A DNA stretch of 64,000 nt from JAICJC01 sp963709425 (GTDB lineage: Bacteria; Actinomycetota; Thermoleophilia; Gaiellales; JAICJC01), in contig CAVPWG010000005.1 of NCBI GenBank assembly GCA_963709425.1, forward strand, positions 806,001 to 870,000. The letters are read 5' to 3'. The notes under the pieces were generated by a model. It ran no database searches and was not told the origin of the DNA. It saw nothing but the letters and a program-made list of their open reading frames with translations. Of the stretch, positions 1-9,292 are shown one piece after another. Numbering within the stretch: the first letter of the stretch is position 1; every line of letters begins with the position of its first letter. Both the position numbers and the translations under genes were made by a program.

Positions 1-708
1 CCGATCACCGAGCCCGAGCACCGAAACGCGATCCACGGACTCGTCCGCGACGCGATCTGGTCCGTGACCCACCACGACACGGACCGCGTGACCGTGGAGC
101 ACGAGCTGCGGCCGCAGCCGGGCTACCCATTCGCGCTCGCGCTGCGCCTCGAGTACGACCTCTCCGCGAGCGGGCTCCGCGTGTGCACCACGGCCACCAA
201 CGTCGGCACCGAAGCCTGCCCGTACGGTGCCGGGGCGCACCCGTACCTGACGGTCGGGACCGCGACCATCGACTCGAACATCCTCCGCGCTCCCGGACGG
301 ACGGTGCTGCGCACCGACGAACGCGGCCTTCCGGTAAGCGCGATCTCCGTGGAGGGCACGGACTACGACTTCCGACAACCGCGGCGGATCGGCTCGACCA
401 GGCTCGACCACGCGTTCACCGACCTCGAGCGAGGCGCGGACGGCGTCGCGCGTGTCGAGCTCGCCGCGTCCCGCGCGGGCCGGCGGCTCACGCTCTGGGT
501 CGATGAGGCGTACCCCTACCTCGAGATCTTCACGGGCGATCCGCTGCCGGACGTGGCCCGCCGCAGCCTGGCCGTCGAGCCGATGACATGCCCGGCGAAT
601 GCCTTCCGTACCGGCGAGTCGGTCATCCGCCTGGAGCCGGGCGACTCGTTCCGAGGCGTGTGGGGCATCAACCCGCCGCTGCTGCGCCCCGCCACACCCG
701 GCGTGTGA
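1..708 (+). CDS. aldose 1-epimerase (galactose mutarotase) family, 5' truncated by window
   Basis: Carbohydrate mutarotase family, interconverting alpha and beta anomers of aldohexoses in the cytoplasm. The reading frame is open from base 1 and the first residues (RNAIHGLVR) match the internal conserved 'N-x-IHGL' stretch of the family, so the true start lies outside the window; the GTG at 64 is internal. Family hallmarks are the GAGAHPYL histidine motif and, near the C-terminus, the catalytic-type glutamate in VEPMTCP. 235 residues are visible against about 290-300 normally. It ends 12 nt from the convergent cydC stop. The sugar specificity cannot be read from the sequence. Confidence 0.88.
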   Translation, partial: PITEPEHRNAIHGLVRDAIWSVTHHDTDRVTVEHELRPQPGYPFALALRLEYDLSASGLRVCTTATNVGTEACPYGAGAHPYLTVGTATIDSNILRAPGRTVLRTDERGLPVSAISVEGTDYDFRQPRRIGSTRLDHAFTDLERGADGVARVELAASRAGRRLTLWVDEAYPYLEIFTGDPLPDVARRSLAVEPMTCPANAFRTGESVIRLEPGDSFRGVWGINPPLLRPATPGV

Positions 709-720
709 TGTCCTGCAACC

Positions 721-2382
721 TCAGGCCGTGCCGACGAGCCGGCCCCCGTCGAGCTCGACGATCTCGTCCATGCGCTCGAGCCCTTCGGGCCGGTGCGTGA
801 CGAGGAGCAGGGTCTTCCCGCCGAGCGCGTCGATGACGTCGTCCACCAGCTTGCGCGCGGTCTCGGCGTCGAGATGGGCCGCCGGCTCGTCGAGGACAAG
901 GACCGGGGCCTCCGTCAGAAGCGCACGGGCGAGGCCGATGCGCTGGCGCTGGCCCCCGGAGAGCCGATCGCCCTCCTCGCCAACGAAGGTGTCGATGCCT
1001 TCCGGCAGCGTCGCGACCCAGTCCCAGATGCGTGCGCGCCGAAGCGCGTCCCGAAGATCGGCCTCCGACGCGTCGGGCCTTGCAAGGCGGACGTTCTCAC
1101 GGATCGTTGTGGCGAACAGGTGGGAGTCCTGCCCCGCGACGGCAAGCGCGCGGCGAACGTCCTCCTGCCGGTACTCGCGCAGGTCGCGTCCGTCGAGGGT
1201 GACCCGACCCTCGACCGGGTCGAGAAAGCGGAGCAGCAGGTTGACGATCGTCGTCTTGCCGGATCCGCTCGTCCCGACGAGCGCGAGCTTCGCGCCCGGC
1301 CGGAGCGTGAGGCTCACTCCATGAAGAACGTTCGGCTGGTCGGGCGAGTAGGCGGCTGCAACTCCTTCCAGGGCGAACGTGGGCCGTCGCGACGGAGCGG
1401 GCAGCGCCGCAACGGGATCCCGGACCCGTGGCTCGCTCTCGGCGATGTCGAGCACGCGGGAGCCCGCGGCCAGGGTCGCTGAAAGCTCCCTGGCTGCCTG
1501 GGGAAGCGGGCTGACGGCATCGAACGACGCCAGGCACAGAAGCGCCAGCGTCGCCATGAGAACGCCGTCGATGGTGCCGTCGGAGCGGGCCGACGCAGCG
1601 ACCCAGAGCACCCCGGTGAGCGTCGCGCCCAGGACGGCGATCACCAGCCCGTCGGTGACGCCGGCAACGAACCCTTCTCTTCGGGACAGCCGTACCACGG
1701 TGCGGTCGGTCTCGCCGATCCGGGCCATCGCGGCGCCCTCCGCTCCGTAGGCGACCAGCTCCGGTGCACCGCGGAGGAGCTCCACCAGCTCGGCGCTGAG
1801 CGACCCTTTCGCTGCGGCCGCGCCTGCTGCCGAGCGGCCGAGCCACCAGCCGACGAGCGGCACCATGGTGGCGCCGACGAGGAGCCCGATCGCCATGACC
1901 AGCGCGGCCCGAGGCAGGATCGCGGCGGCCACCGCCACCGCCGCGGCGCCGACCAGAGCCGCGACGATGGGCGGCCCGACCCCCCGCAGATAGAGCCCCT
2001 GGAGGGCGTCCACGTCTCCGACCATCCGGCCCAGCAGGTCACCGCTTCGGTAGGCGTGGAGCTCGGCCGGTGCGAGCGGCTCGATGCGTTGGTAGAAGCG
2101 GACGCGAACGACGGCGAGGAGCCGGAACGCGACGTCGTGGGACGCGAGCCGTTCGAAATAGCGTGCCAGCGGCCGGCCGAGCCCGAAGAACCGCACCGCC
2201 ACGATGGCGACGGTCAGCGACAGCACGGCCGGGCGCTCCGCGGCACGGGCGATCAGGTACCCGGCCGTGGCCATGAGACCGACGCCGCACGCGACGGCGG
2301 CCGCGCCCAGCAGCACGGACAGCCCGAGCCGGCCCCACGGCGGCGGGGCCAGGGCGATCAACCTGCGCACGGTCGCTCTCAC
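721..2382 (-). CDS. cydC: thiol reductant ABC exporter subunit CydC
   Basis: One half of the heterodimeric CydDC ABC exporter, which moves cysteine/glutathione (and binds heme) across the membrane and is needed to assemble cytochrome bd oxidase. 553 residues: an N-terminal six-helix membrane domain (MATAGYLIARAAERPAVLSL region) and a C-terminal ATPase with Walker A GTSGSGKTT at about 371-379, signature LSGGQ at about 474 and Walker B VLVLDEPAAHLD. The GTG start was chosen because it sits in a GTGA overlap with the cydD stop, and the N-terminus (VRATVRRLIALA) then matches CydC; the longer open frame upstream only shadows cydD. cydAB are not in the window. Confidence 0.93.
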   Translation of the reverse strand: MRATVRRLIALAPPPWGRLGLSVLLGAAAVACGVGLMATAGYLIARAAERPAVLSLTVAIVAVRFFGLGRPLARYFERLASHDVAFRLLAVVRVRFYQRIEPLAPAELHAYRSGDLLGRMVGDVDALQGLYLRGVGPPIVAALVGAAAVAVAAAILPRAALVMAIGLLVGATMVPLVGWWLGRSAAGAAAAKGSLSAELVELLRGAPELVAYGAEGAAMARIGETDRTVVRLSRREGFVAGVTDGLVIAVLGATLTGVLWVAASARSDGTIDGVLMATLALLCLASFDAVSPLPQAARELSATLAAGSRVLDIAESEPRVRDPVAALPAPSRRPTFALEGVAAAYSPDQPNVLHGVSLTLRPGAKLALVGTSGSGKTTIVNLLLRFLDPVEGRVTLDGRDLREYRQEDVRRALAVAGQDSHLFATTIRENVRLARPDASEADLRDALRRARIWDWVATLPEGIDTFVGEEGDRLSGGQRQRIGLARALLTEAPVLVLDEPAAHLDAETARKLVDDVIDALGGKTLLLVTHRPEGLERMDEIVELDGGRLVGTA

Positions 2383-4031
2383 GTCGCCGCCACCGCGTTC
2401 CGGTCTTCGATCAGGCGGCCCCCGGCCACCTCGACGACCCGGTCGGCGCGCCGCACCATGTCGGGTGCGTGTGCGATCACGAGCACCGTGCGCTCGCCGG
2501 CGAGCTGCGCGATCGCCTCCCCGAGAGCCCCGGCCGCGCCGGCGTCGACGTTCGCCGTGGGCTCGTCGAGCACCACCAGCGCGGCGCGCCGAACGAACAT
2601 CCGCGCGAGTGCGATGCGCTGTCGCTGGCCGGCGGACAACGGCCGTCCCCCGTCGCCGACGACCGTGTCGTAGCCCTGCGGGAGGTCGCGGATGAAGTCG
2701 TCGGCGGCGGCGAGGTGCGCCGCCTCGCGAACGGCGCTCGCCGGCGCGGACGGGTGTCCCAGCCGGATGTTGTCCAGGACGGATGCTCGCAGCAGCGTGG
2801 GCCGCTGCGGCACCCACGCGACGGAGCGGCGCCAGGCGGCGCGGTCACATCCGGCCAGGTCGAGGCCGCCGACAGTCACACGCCCCGCGCTCGGCTGGGC
2901 GAACCCCAGGAGCACGGCGGCGATGGTGCTCTTGCCGCTGCCAGTCGCGCCGACGAGCGCCACGATCTCGCCGGGATGCAGCTCCAGGTCGATGTCCGAG
3001 ATCGCCGGTACGGGACGGCCCGGGTAGGCGTACGAGACCCGCTCGAGGCGCACCACCGCCTCGGCGGGGCTCGGCGGCCGTCCGAAGCCGTCCGGCGTCG
3101 GCGGCGCCTCGTCGGCGAGCCCCAGAAGCCGTCCCGCGACGGCGACTCCGTCGGCGCTCGCGTGATACTGGGCGCCGAGGTTGCGGAGCGGAAGATAGAG
3201 CTCCGGGGCCAGGATGAGGATCGTGAGCGCGGATTCCAGCCCGATGTGGCCCGCATCCAGCCGCAGCCCGACGCTGACGGCCACGAGTGCAACCCCCAGC
3301 GTTGCGGCGAGGTCGAGGACGGCTCCGGACAGGAACGAGATCCGCAGCGTGGCGACGGTCGCGCGGCGATACTCGTCGCTCCGCTCCCCGACCGCCGCCG
3401 CCTGCGCGCCGCCGCGGTTGAACGCCCGGAGCGTCGGAAGGCCGCGGACCACGTCGAGGAAGTGCGTCGCGAGCAGGCTCATCGCCCGCGCGCGCTCCTG
3501 TGTGCGCTGGGCGGTGTACCCACCCACCAGCACCATGAAGACCGGCACCAGCGGCAGCGTCACGATCATGATCGCGGCCGACGTGACGTCGATCGTGACG
3601 ATCCAGGCGACGACCGCGGCGGGGACGAGGGCCGCCAGGACGAGCTGCGGCAGAAACCGGCCGAAGTACGTCTCGAGGGCGGTGGCCCCGAACACCGCCA
3701 CGGCCGCGACCTCGGCGCTCTGGGTTCCGTCGAACGCGGCCGGCTGGTCGACGAGCCGGCGCTGCGCGATCCCGAGCCGGAGCTGCGAGAGCACGCTCGT
3801 GGCGGCGAGCCGGCCGACGGCTTCGAACCCCCAGGCCAGACCGGCTCGCAGGGCGAACACCAAAAGCACCAGCGCAAGCGGCCCGGTGAGATCTGCGAGA
3901 GCCTTGCCCGCGAACGATCCGGCGATCACGCGGGCGAGCAGGCCGGCCTGGGCGAGCACGAGCACGGCGGTCGCCAGCCCGATCGCGACATCCGCGGCCA
4001 GCAGGAGGCGCACCGAGCGGGCACGGCCCAC
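2379..4031 (-). CDS. cydD: thiol reductant ABC exporter subunit CydD
   Basis: Partner of CydC in the thiol-exporting ABC heterodimer. 550 residues from a GTG: membrane domain followed by an ATPase with Walker A GATGSGKST (about 361-369), a slightly divergent signature LSAGQ (about 465) and Walker B LVVLDEPTANVD. The codons immediately upstream of the GTG read P-L-D-P-R-L, which is a typical CydD N-terminus, yet no ATG/GTG/TTG precedes them in frame. Translation may therefore start at a non-canonical codon, for example CTG ending at 4070, or the 5' end may carry an indel. The stop overlaps cydC by 4 nt, indicating one transcript. Confidence 0.93.
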   Translation of the reverse strand: MGRARSVRLLLAADVAIGLATAVLVLAQAGLLARVIAGSFAGKALADLTGPLALVLLVFALRAGLAWGFEAVGRLAATSVLSQLRLGIAQRRLVDQPAAFDGTQSAEVAAVAVFGATALETYFGRFLPQLVLAALVPAAVVAWIVTIDVTSAAIMIVTLPLVPVFMVLVGGYTAQRTQERARAMSLLATHFLDVVRGLPTLRAFNRGGAQAAAVGERSDEYRRATVATLRISFLSGAVLDLAATLGVALVAVSVGLRLDAGHIGLESALTILILAPELYLPLRNLGAQYHASADGVAVAGRLLGLADEAPPTPDGFGRPPSPAEAVVRLERVSYAYPGRPVPAISDIDLELHPGEIVALVGATGSGKSTIAAVLLGFAQPSAGRVTVGGLDLAGCDRAAWRRSVAWVPQRPTLLRASVLDNIRLGHPSAPASAVREAAHLAAADDFIRDLPQGYDTVVGDGGRPLSAGQRQRIALARMFVRRAALVVLDEPTANVDAGAAGALGEAIAQLAGERTVLVIAHAPDMVRRADRVVEVAGGRLIEDRNAVAAT

Positions 4032-4143
4032 GAGTCGGGGGTCGAGAGGGCCCGTCGCCGACCGCCTCAGCGAGATGGTGCTGCAGCGGGCGGAGTGCCG
4101 GACGCGGGGGGCTCAGGGGCCGGCAACCCGACGTCCCAGTCGC

Positions 4144-4560
4144 TCAACTCGCCCATTCGTCGACCGCACCGGCCGTGAGGCCGTAGACGACGAGGATGTT
4201 CAGCATCACGCCGATGAGCGCTGCCCACGGTGTCGTGAAGACCATGAAGAACCACAGGATCGAGGCGGTGCCGGCGACGATGACCCCGACGTAGTTCCCC
4301 GACAGCCGCCCGCTGACCGACGCCGCTCCCGCATAGAGCTGCGCCGCTCCCCAGATGATGAACACCCAGCCCCAGAACGTGAGGTTGTTGTAGACGATGT
4401 GGCTCGTGAAGTACTCCTTGCGCTCGAGCGCGGCGAACCCGTGGATGATGTTGAAGACGCCGCCGACCATGAGCAGGATCCCGGCGAACCACACCCATCC
4501 GGTGATGCGCACGGCACGCGTCGAGGCCATTGGTTCTTGCCTGTTGGTCGCCATCGGCAT
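4144..4560 (-). CDS. DUF7144-type four-helix membrane protein
   Basis: 138 residues with four predicted membrane spans (GWVWFAGILLMVGGVFNII, then LTFWGWVFIIWGAAQLYAG, NYVGVIVAGTASILWFFMVF and LIGVMLNILVVYGL). Small actinobacterial membrane proteins of this layout are grouped as DUF7144, and their function is not established. It is transcribed in the same direction as cydDC but separated from cydD by about 110 nt, so co-transcription is possible but not shown. The ATG start is preceded by a purine-rich stretch (AAGGGGATG) that can act as ribosome binding site. I assign the family from overall sequence character only. Confidence 0.8.
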   Translation of the reverse strand: MPMATNRQEPMASTRAVRITGWVWFAGILLMVGGVFNIIHGFAALERKEYFTSHIVYNNLTFWGWVFIIWGAAQLYAGAASVSGRLSGNYVGVIVAGTASILWFFMVFTTPWAALIGVMLNILVVYGLTAGAVDEWAS

Positions 4561-4679
4561 CCCCTTCCCTGCGTTCCGCGTCGGCAGACTGACGCGAACC
4601 TTGCGAGTGCGGACGCCGCCAAGCTACTCACTCCGGACGGGTCGAGCATCATCCGCACGGGGTGAATGCGCCGGTGAGG

Positions 4680-5798
4680 CTACGACACGGAGAACTGCGC
4701 GTAGTGCGCCTGGCTGAGCCCCCCGGCCTTCGTGAAGTCGCCGCCGATCATCACCTTCGCCGAGGTAGCTGCGACGCCGAACACGCCGAGCGAGCTGTTC
4801 ACGCTCGGGTGCCAGCCGGTGTCGAGCGCGCCGGTCGTCACGTTGGCGGCGAGGACCTTGTGGCGCACGACCGGGTTCTGGCAGTTCGTCCCCGGATCGC
4901 AGACGTTGTCGAAGTGGCCGCCGGCCACCAGCTCGGATCCCGTGACGGCCACCCCCTGGACGTTGCCGTCGACGGAGATCTCCCAGAGCTTCGCGCCGGT
5001 CGAGGCGCTGAGCGCTCCGACCCGGCCGCCGCTGCCGCCGCCCGCGAGGAAGAGGGTCGAGGAGGTCGCCGTCATCCCCTCCACCGGATACGCCGGGTGG
5101 TACGACCACGAGAGCGTCGCGCCGGTCGACGGGTTGAGGGCGGCGACGTGGTTCTGGGACGACGAGCCGATGTGGGAGAAGAGGCCCCCCGCGAAGACCT
5201 TCGAGCCGTCGGTCGCCGCGGCCAGCGACGTCACCTCGGCGTCGGCGGCGGGCGTCCAGCCCGAGACGAGCGCGCCCGTGGTGGCGTTCACCGCAGCGAG
5301 CCGGGTGCGGGCGGTGGAGTTGATCGTCGTGAAGCTCCCACCGGCGTACATCGTCGAGCCGATCATCGTGAGCCCGAAGACGCTCGCATTCGCCTGCGCC
5401 TTGAAGGACGTCACGACGCCCGCCGTGGACACCGATCCCAGCCGCTTTCGGTTCTTCCCGTCGATCGTCGTGAAGTCGCCGCCGAGGTAGACGGTGGAGC
5501 CGGACACGACGATCGCCCGTACGGTGCCGGAGGCGTTCGGCGCCCAGGACGTCACGGCGCCCGTCGACAGGTCGAACGCCGCAACGTGGTTTCGGACGGC
5601 GGTCTGGCCGGTGTGATCCTCGACCTCCGTGAACGTGCCGCCCAGATACACGGTGTTCCCGCTGACCGCGATCGCAACCACGCGCCCGTTGGTCTGCCAC
5701 GTGGAGTCAGGCGTCGGCGCGATGGTCGCAAGCGCCGAGGGCGCGAAGGCGAGCGCCATGCCTGCCGCGGCGGCGAATGTCGCGATCGTCCCCCTCAT
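4680..5798 (-). CDS. secreted beta-propeller-like repeat protein
   Basis: 372 residues. An N-terminal signal peptide (MRGTIATFAAAAGMALAFAPSALA) is followed by about seven repeats of roughly 45-50 residues with the pattern 'VYLGGxFTxI ... LAAxNxxTGAxxxxxxPxA'. The repeats resemble delta-60/PQQ-type beta-propeller blades, so the protein is probably exported and folded as a propeller. No catalytic residues are recognisable and no partner is obvious. The start is taken at the ATG that gives a clean signal peptide; a GTG two codons upstream (5804) is an equally available alternative. Two cysteines in a C-x5-C pair (VCDPGTNC) could form a disulphide after export. Confidence 0.75.
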   Translation of the reverse strand: MRGTIATFAAAAGMALAFAPSALATIAPTPDSTWQTNGRVVAIAVSGNTVYLGGTFTEVEDHTGQTAVRNHVAAFDLSTGAVTSWAPNASGTVRAIVVSGSTVYLGGDFTTIDGKNRKRLGSVSTAGVVTSFKAQANASVFGLTMIGSTMYAGGSFTTINSTARTRLAAVNATTGALVSGWTPAADAEVTSLAAATDGSKVFAGGLFSHIGSSSQNHVAALNPSTGATLSWSYHPAYPVEGMTATSSTLFLAGGGSGGRVGALSASTGAKLWEISVDGNVQGVAVTGSELVAGGHFDNVCDPGTNCQNPVVRHKVLAANVTTGALDTGWHPSVNSSLGVFGVAATSAKVMIGGDFTKAGGLSQAHYAQFSVS

Positions 5799-5862
5799 CC
5801 TCACAGCGTGCCCCCTGTGGCGTCTCGAGCAGAACGGAGTCTGCCCGAGCGTGCGGAATCTG

Positions 5863-6975
5863 TCAATCTGACACCGCTGCCGTAGGCGCGCGCGCGGCCT
5901 CGAGGACGACCCCGAGGCGGGCGATGCCCTCACGGATCGCGTCTGGCCCGCACGCGCTGAACGCGAGCCGCACCGCCGAGCGGCCGCCGCCCGATGCGCA
6001 GAAGTCGGCGCCCCTTATGTAGGCCACGCCGTGCTCGGTCGCAGCGGGAAGCGCGGCGCCCGTGTCGATCCCGGGGAGCTCGACCCAGAAGAAGTAGCCG
6101 CCCGCCGGCGTCGTCCATCGCGAGCCGGAGGGGAAGCCCTCGCGCAGCGCCTCCTCCATCGCGTCACGGCGGCGGCGCAGCTCCTCCACGACCCGGGCGA
6201 CGTTCGGCTCGAACCGGCCTGCCTCGCAGTACGCGGCGACCACCGCCCCCGCCAGGGTGTTCGGCGCGATGGTCGTGTCGGTCGAGAGCACCCGGAGCGG
6301 GTCGACCAGCCGCTCGGGCAGCAGCAGGTAGCCGGTGCGCAGGCCGGGAGCGATCGTCTTCGTGAACGACGAGGAGTGGATGACGTTGTCGCCGCCGTCG
6401 AGCTCGTGGAGCGACGGGAGCCGCTCGCCCTCGAACCGCAGCAGGCCGTACGGGTCGTCCTCGATCACGAGCACGCCGCGCTCGCGCGCCAGCGCGACGA
6501 TCGCGCGGCGCTTCTCGAGCGTGGTGCAGAGCCCCGACGGGTTCTGATAGGTCGGGATCAGATAGACGGCCCGGGGCCGCGGCGTCGCTCCGAGGAGCTC
6601 CTCGAGCCGGTCGAGATCCGGGCCGTCGTCCTCGAGCGGCACCGGCTCGATCGTGGCGCCGTGCGCGCGCAGCACCTTCAGCGTGCGGTCGTAGGTCGGC
6701 TCCTCGACGATGGCCGTCCCCTGGCCGCCTCCGAACAGGTGCCGGGCGAGGAAGTCGACGCCCTCGAGCGAGCCGTTCACGACGACGACCCGGTCGGGCG
6801 TCGTGCCGTGGCGCTCGGCGATCCAGCGCCGGAGCGGCGGGTATCCCGCGGGAGCGTACGAGAGCACCGCGGCCGGGTCGGACCCGAACGCGGCAAGCGC
6901 GGCGGCGCGCAGGTCGTCGACCGGCAGCAGATCGGCCGAAGGGACGCCGCGGGTGAAGGGGATCTGCTCGGCCAT
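5863..6975 (-). CDS. PLP-dependent aminotransferase, MocR/LysN-like fold type I
   Basis: 370-residue class I/II aminotransferase of the group whose members are 2-aminoadipate/aromatic aminotransferases or the catalytic half of MocR regulators; here there is no N-terminal winged helix. Visible motifs are SYAPAGYPPLRRWIA near the N-terminus, the YLIPTYQNPSG substrate/PLP region, VIEDDPYGLLRF (the aspartate that contacts the pyridine nitrogen) and the PLP lysine in SSFTKTIAPGLRTGY. It is a stand-alone leftward gene between the beta-propeller protein and sucD. The amino donor is unknown. Confidence 0.88.
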   Translation of the reverse strand: MAEQIPFTRGVPSADLLPVDDLRAAALAAFGSDPAAVLSYAPAGYPPLRRWIAERHGTTPDRVVVVNGSLEGVDFLARHLFGGGQGTAIVEEPTYDRTLKVLRAHGATIEPVPLEDDGPDLDRLEELLGATPRPRAVYLIPTYQNPSGLCTTLEKRRAIVALARERGVLVIEDDPYGLLRFEGERLPSLHELDGGDNVIHSSSFTKTIAPGLRTGYLLLPERLVDPLRVLSTDTTIAPNTLAGAVVAAYCEAGRFEPNVARVVEELRRRRDAMEEALREGFPSGSRWTTPAGGYFFWVELPGIDTGAALPAATEHGVAYIRGADFCASGGGRSAVRLAFSACGPDAIREGIARLGVVLEAARAPTAAVSD

Positions 6976-7031
6976 GTGCGATCAGACTACCGGGCGGCGC
7001 GGCGGGCGCGATCCGGTCGCCGCGCGACCTC

Positions 7032-7907
7032 CTAGAGCGCCGCGAACGCCTCGGCGGCCAGCCGGGCGGCCTCCGTTGGGCTGGCGCCGACGCGGACCCC
7101 GTTGGCCTCGAGCGCGACCTTCTTGGCCTGAGCCGTCCCGGCGCTCCCCGAGATGATCGCGCCGGCGTGGCCCATCGTCCGCCCGGGCGGCGCCTGGAAA
7201 CCGGCGATGTAGGCGACCACGGGCGTGCGCATCCGCTCGCCGATGAAGGCCGCGGCCTTCTCCTCCTCGTCGCCGCCGATCTCACCGACCATCACGACCA
7301 GGTCGGTGACGGGGTCGGCCTCGAAGAGGTCGAGGGCGTCGATGAACGACAGCCCGACGATGGGGTCGCCGCCGATCCCGACGATGGTGGAGTTCCCGAG
7401 GCCGAGGTCTGCGAGCTCCTTTCCGATCTGGTAGGTCAGCGTGCCCGACCGCGACACGAGCCCGATCCGGCCGCGGGCAAAGACCTGCGCCGGGATGATG
7501 CCGACGTTCGCGAGTCCCGGAGAGAGGGCGCCGGGGCAGTTGGGACCGAGCAGCGTGATCCCGCGCGGGCGCAGGTGGTTGTAGATGCGGAGCATGTCGT
7601 GGGCGGGGATGCCCTCGGTGATGCACACGATCGTCGCGACGCCGGCGTCGGCCGCCTCGAGGATCGCGTCGCCGGCGAACCTCGGCGGCACGAACACCAT
7701 CGCCGTGTTGGCACCCTCCTGCCGGACCGCCTCGCTGACGGTGTCGTAGACCGGGATCCCCTCCACGTCCTGCCCGCCCTTGCCCGGCGTGACGCCCGCG
7801 ACGACGTTGGTGCCGTAGTCGCGGTTTCGCAACGTGTGGAAGGATCCCTCGCGGCCGGTGATGCCCTGGACGACGAGCCGCGTCTCGGCGTTCACGACGA
7901 TCGCCAT
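7032..7907 (-). CDS. sucD: succinate--CoA ligase (ADP/GDP-forming) subunit alpha
   Basis: Alpha subunit of the TCA-cycle enzyme that interconverts succinyl-CoA and succinate with substrate-level phosphorylation. 291 residues: an N-terminal CoA-binding Rossmann domain (VVQGITGREGSFH) and a C-terminal ligase domain with the phosphohistidine loop MGHAGAIISG, His at about 247. Its ATG overlaps the sucC stop (TGATG), so the two subunits are translationally coupled. In this window it would also take up succinyl-CoA produced from propionyl-CoA. Confidence 0.96.
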   Translation of the reverse strand: MAIVVNAETRLVVQGITGREGSFHTLRNRDYGTNVVAGVTPGKGGQDVEGIPVYDTVSEAVRQEGANTAMVFVPPRFAGDAILEAADAGVATIVCITEGIPAHDMLRIYNHLRPRGITLLGPNCPGALSPGLANVGIIPAQVFARGRIGLVSRSGTLTYQIGKELADLGLGNSTIVGIGGDPIVGLSFIDALDLFEADPVTDLVVMVGEIGGDEEEKAAAFIGERMRTPVVAYIAGFQAPPGRTMGHAGAIISGSAGTAQAKKVALEANGVRVGASPTEAARLAAEAFAAL

Positions 7908-9055
7908 CAGGCGGCGCCCCCGGCCAGCTCGACGACACGCTGCGCCGCCCCGAGCATGGTCTCCTCGACGTACACGTTCGGCGGCGCTGCATCGGCCAGG
8001 AGCCGGCGGCCCTCGACGTCGTTCGTGCCGTCGAGGCGCACCACCATCGGCACCTGGACGTCGAGCTGGTCGAGCGCCGTCAGGATGCCGCGCGCGACCT
8101 CGTCACAGCGCGTGATGCCGCCGAAGACGTTGAACAGCACAGCGCGCACGTTCGGGTCGGAGAGGAGCACCTCCATCGCCGTCACGATCTCATCGGCCTG
8201 CGCCCCGCCGCCCACGTCGAGAAAGTTGGCGGGCTCTCCGCCCGCCCCCGCCACGACGTCGAGCGTCGACATCACGAGCCCGGCGCCGTTCCCGAGGATG
8301 CCGATGTACCCGTCCAGCTTCACGTAGGTCACGCCGCGCTCGCGGGCCATCCGCTCCTCCGGGGGCAGCGCCTCCAGGTCACGCATCGCGGCGATGTCGG
8401 GGTGGCGGAAGAGCGCGTTGTCATCGACCGTGTACTTCGAGTCGAGCGCTCTGAGGTCGCCGTCCGGGGTGACGATGAGCGGGTTGATCTCGACCAGCAT
8501 GGCGTCGGTCTCGACGAACGCCCGGTATGCGGCTGCCATGACGTCGCCTGCCTGGCGCATCTCCTCGGGAGGCAGCTCCGCGTCGAAGCAGAGCCGGCGG
8601 GCGTGGTAGGGCTGGAAGCCGACGAGCGGGTCGAGGTGGAGCCGGGCCAGGCGGTCGGGCGTGGTCGTCGCGACCTCCTCGATGTCGATGCCGCCCGCGG
8701 TTGTCAGCATGAAGAGCGGCCGCTTCGCACCGCGGTCGAAGGTGATCGAGAAGTAGTACTCGCGCTCGATGTCGGAACTCCGCTCGATCCAGACGCGGTG
8801 CACCGTGTGGCCCTTGATGTCCATGCCGAGGATCGCTTGAGCGTGCTGCTCGGCCTCCGCCGGGTCGGCGGCGAGCTTGATGCCACCCGCCTTGCCGCGG
8901 CCGCCGACGAGCACCTGGGCCTTGACGACGACGGGGCCGCCAAGCGCCTCGGCGGCCGCCCGCGCCTCGCCGGGCGTCACAGCGATGACGCCCTCTGAGA
9001 CCGGGATCCCGTAGCGCGCGAAGAGCTCCTTGCCCTGGTACTCGTAGAGATCCAC
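7907..9055 (-). CDS. sucC: ADP-forming succinate--CoA ligase subunit beta
   Basis: 382-residue beta subunit of succinyl-CoA synthetase. The start MDLYEYQGKELFARYGIPV and the ATP-grasp segment VVVKAQVLVGGRGKAGGIKLA are textbook, and the C-terminal half carries GGAQADEIV and LFNVFGGITRCDEVA, the loop that meets the alpha subunit. It starts at a GTG, and no strong Shine-Dalgarno is seen before it. It is the first gene of sucCD; the promoter should lie in the unusually AT-rich stretch immediately upstream (about 9118-9200). Confidence 0.96.
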   Translation of the reverse strand: MDLYEYQGKELFARYGIPVSEGVIAVTPGEARAAAEALGGPVVVKAQVLVGGRGKAGGIKLAADPAEAEQHAQAILGMDIKGHTVHRVWIERSSDIEREYYFSITFDRGAKRPLFMLTTAGGIDIEEVATTTPDRLARLHLDPLVGFQPYHARRLCFDAELPPEEMRQAGDVMAAAYRAFVETDAMLVEINPLIVTPDGDLRALDSKYTVDDNALFRHPDIAAMRDLEALPPEERMARERGVTYVKLDGYIGILGNGAGLVMSTLDVVAGAGGEPANFLDVGGGAQADEIVTAMEVLLSDPNVRAVLFNVFGGITRCDEVARGILTALDQLDVQVPMVVRLDGTNDVEGRRLLADAAPPNVYVEETMLGAAQRVVELAGGAA

Positions 9056-9117
9056 CGGCGCGGCAGTCTAGAGGTTCGTCACGCGTGAGAGGCGCACCGC
9101 GGGCGCTTCAAACGCTC

Positions 9118-9200
9118 CATGTATCGTCATGGTGGCCTTACAAATCGCTAACTATTCATGCACGGTTCTCAAACACCTCGCGTCAAAAATCGCCCTGGAC
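9118..9200. promoter_or_regulatory. AT-rich intergenic island upstream of sucC
   Basis: About 80 bp with clearly lower GC than anything nearby lie between sucC (start 9055) and the FAD oxidase gene (stop 9293). Short open frames run through it but resemble no protein. The likely role is the sucCD promoter region reading leftwards, but I cannot align a convincing -35/-10 pair. Confidence 0.35.
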
Positions 9201-9243
9201 GCTGCGACCGAACGTGCCCACACTTCGCAGCTACCTGCCTCCT

Positions 9244-9270
9244 CCGACGACCCGTCCCGCGGGTCGTCGG
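9244..9270 (-). terminator. strong hairpin after the FAD oxidase gene
   Basis: A perfect 11-bp GC-rich inverted repeat (CCGACGACCCG / CGGGTCGTCGG) with a 5-nt loop lies 22 nt downstream of the oxidase stop codon. There is no T-tract on the leftward strand, so a factor-assisted terminator or transcript-stabilising stem is as likely as a classical intrinsic terminator. Confidence 0.5.
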
Positions 9271-9292
9271 ACTTTAACGGCGAGGTGCCGGC

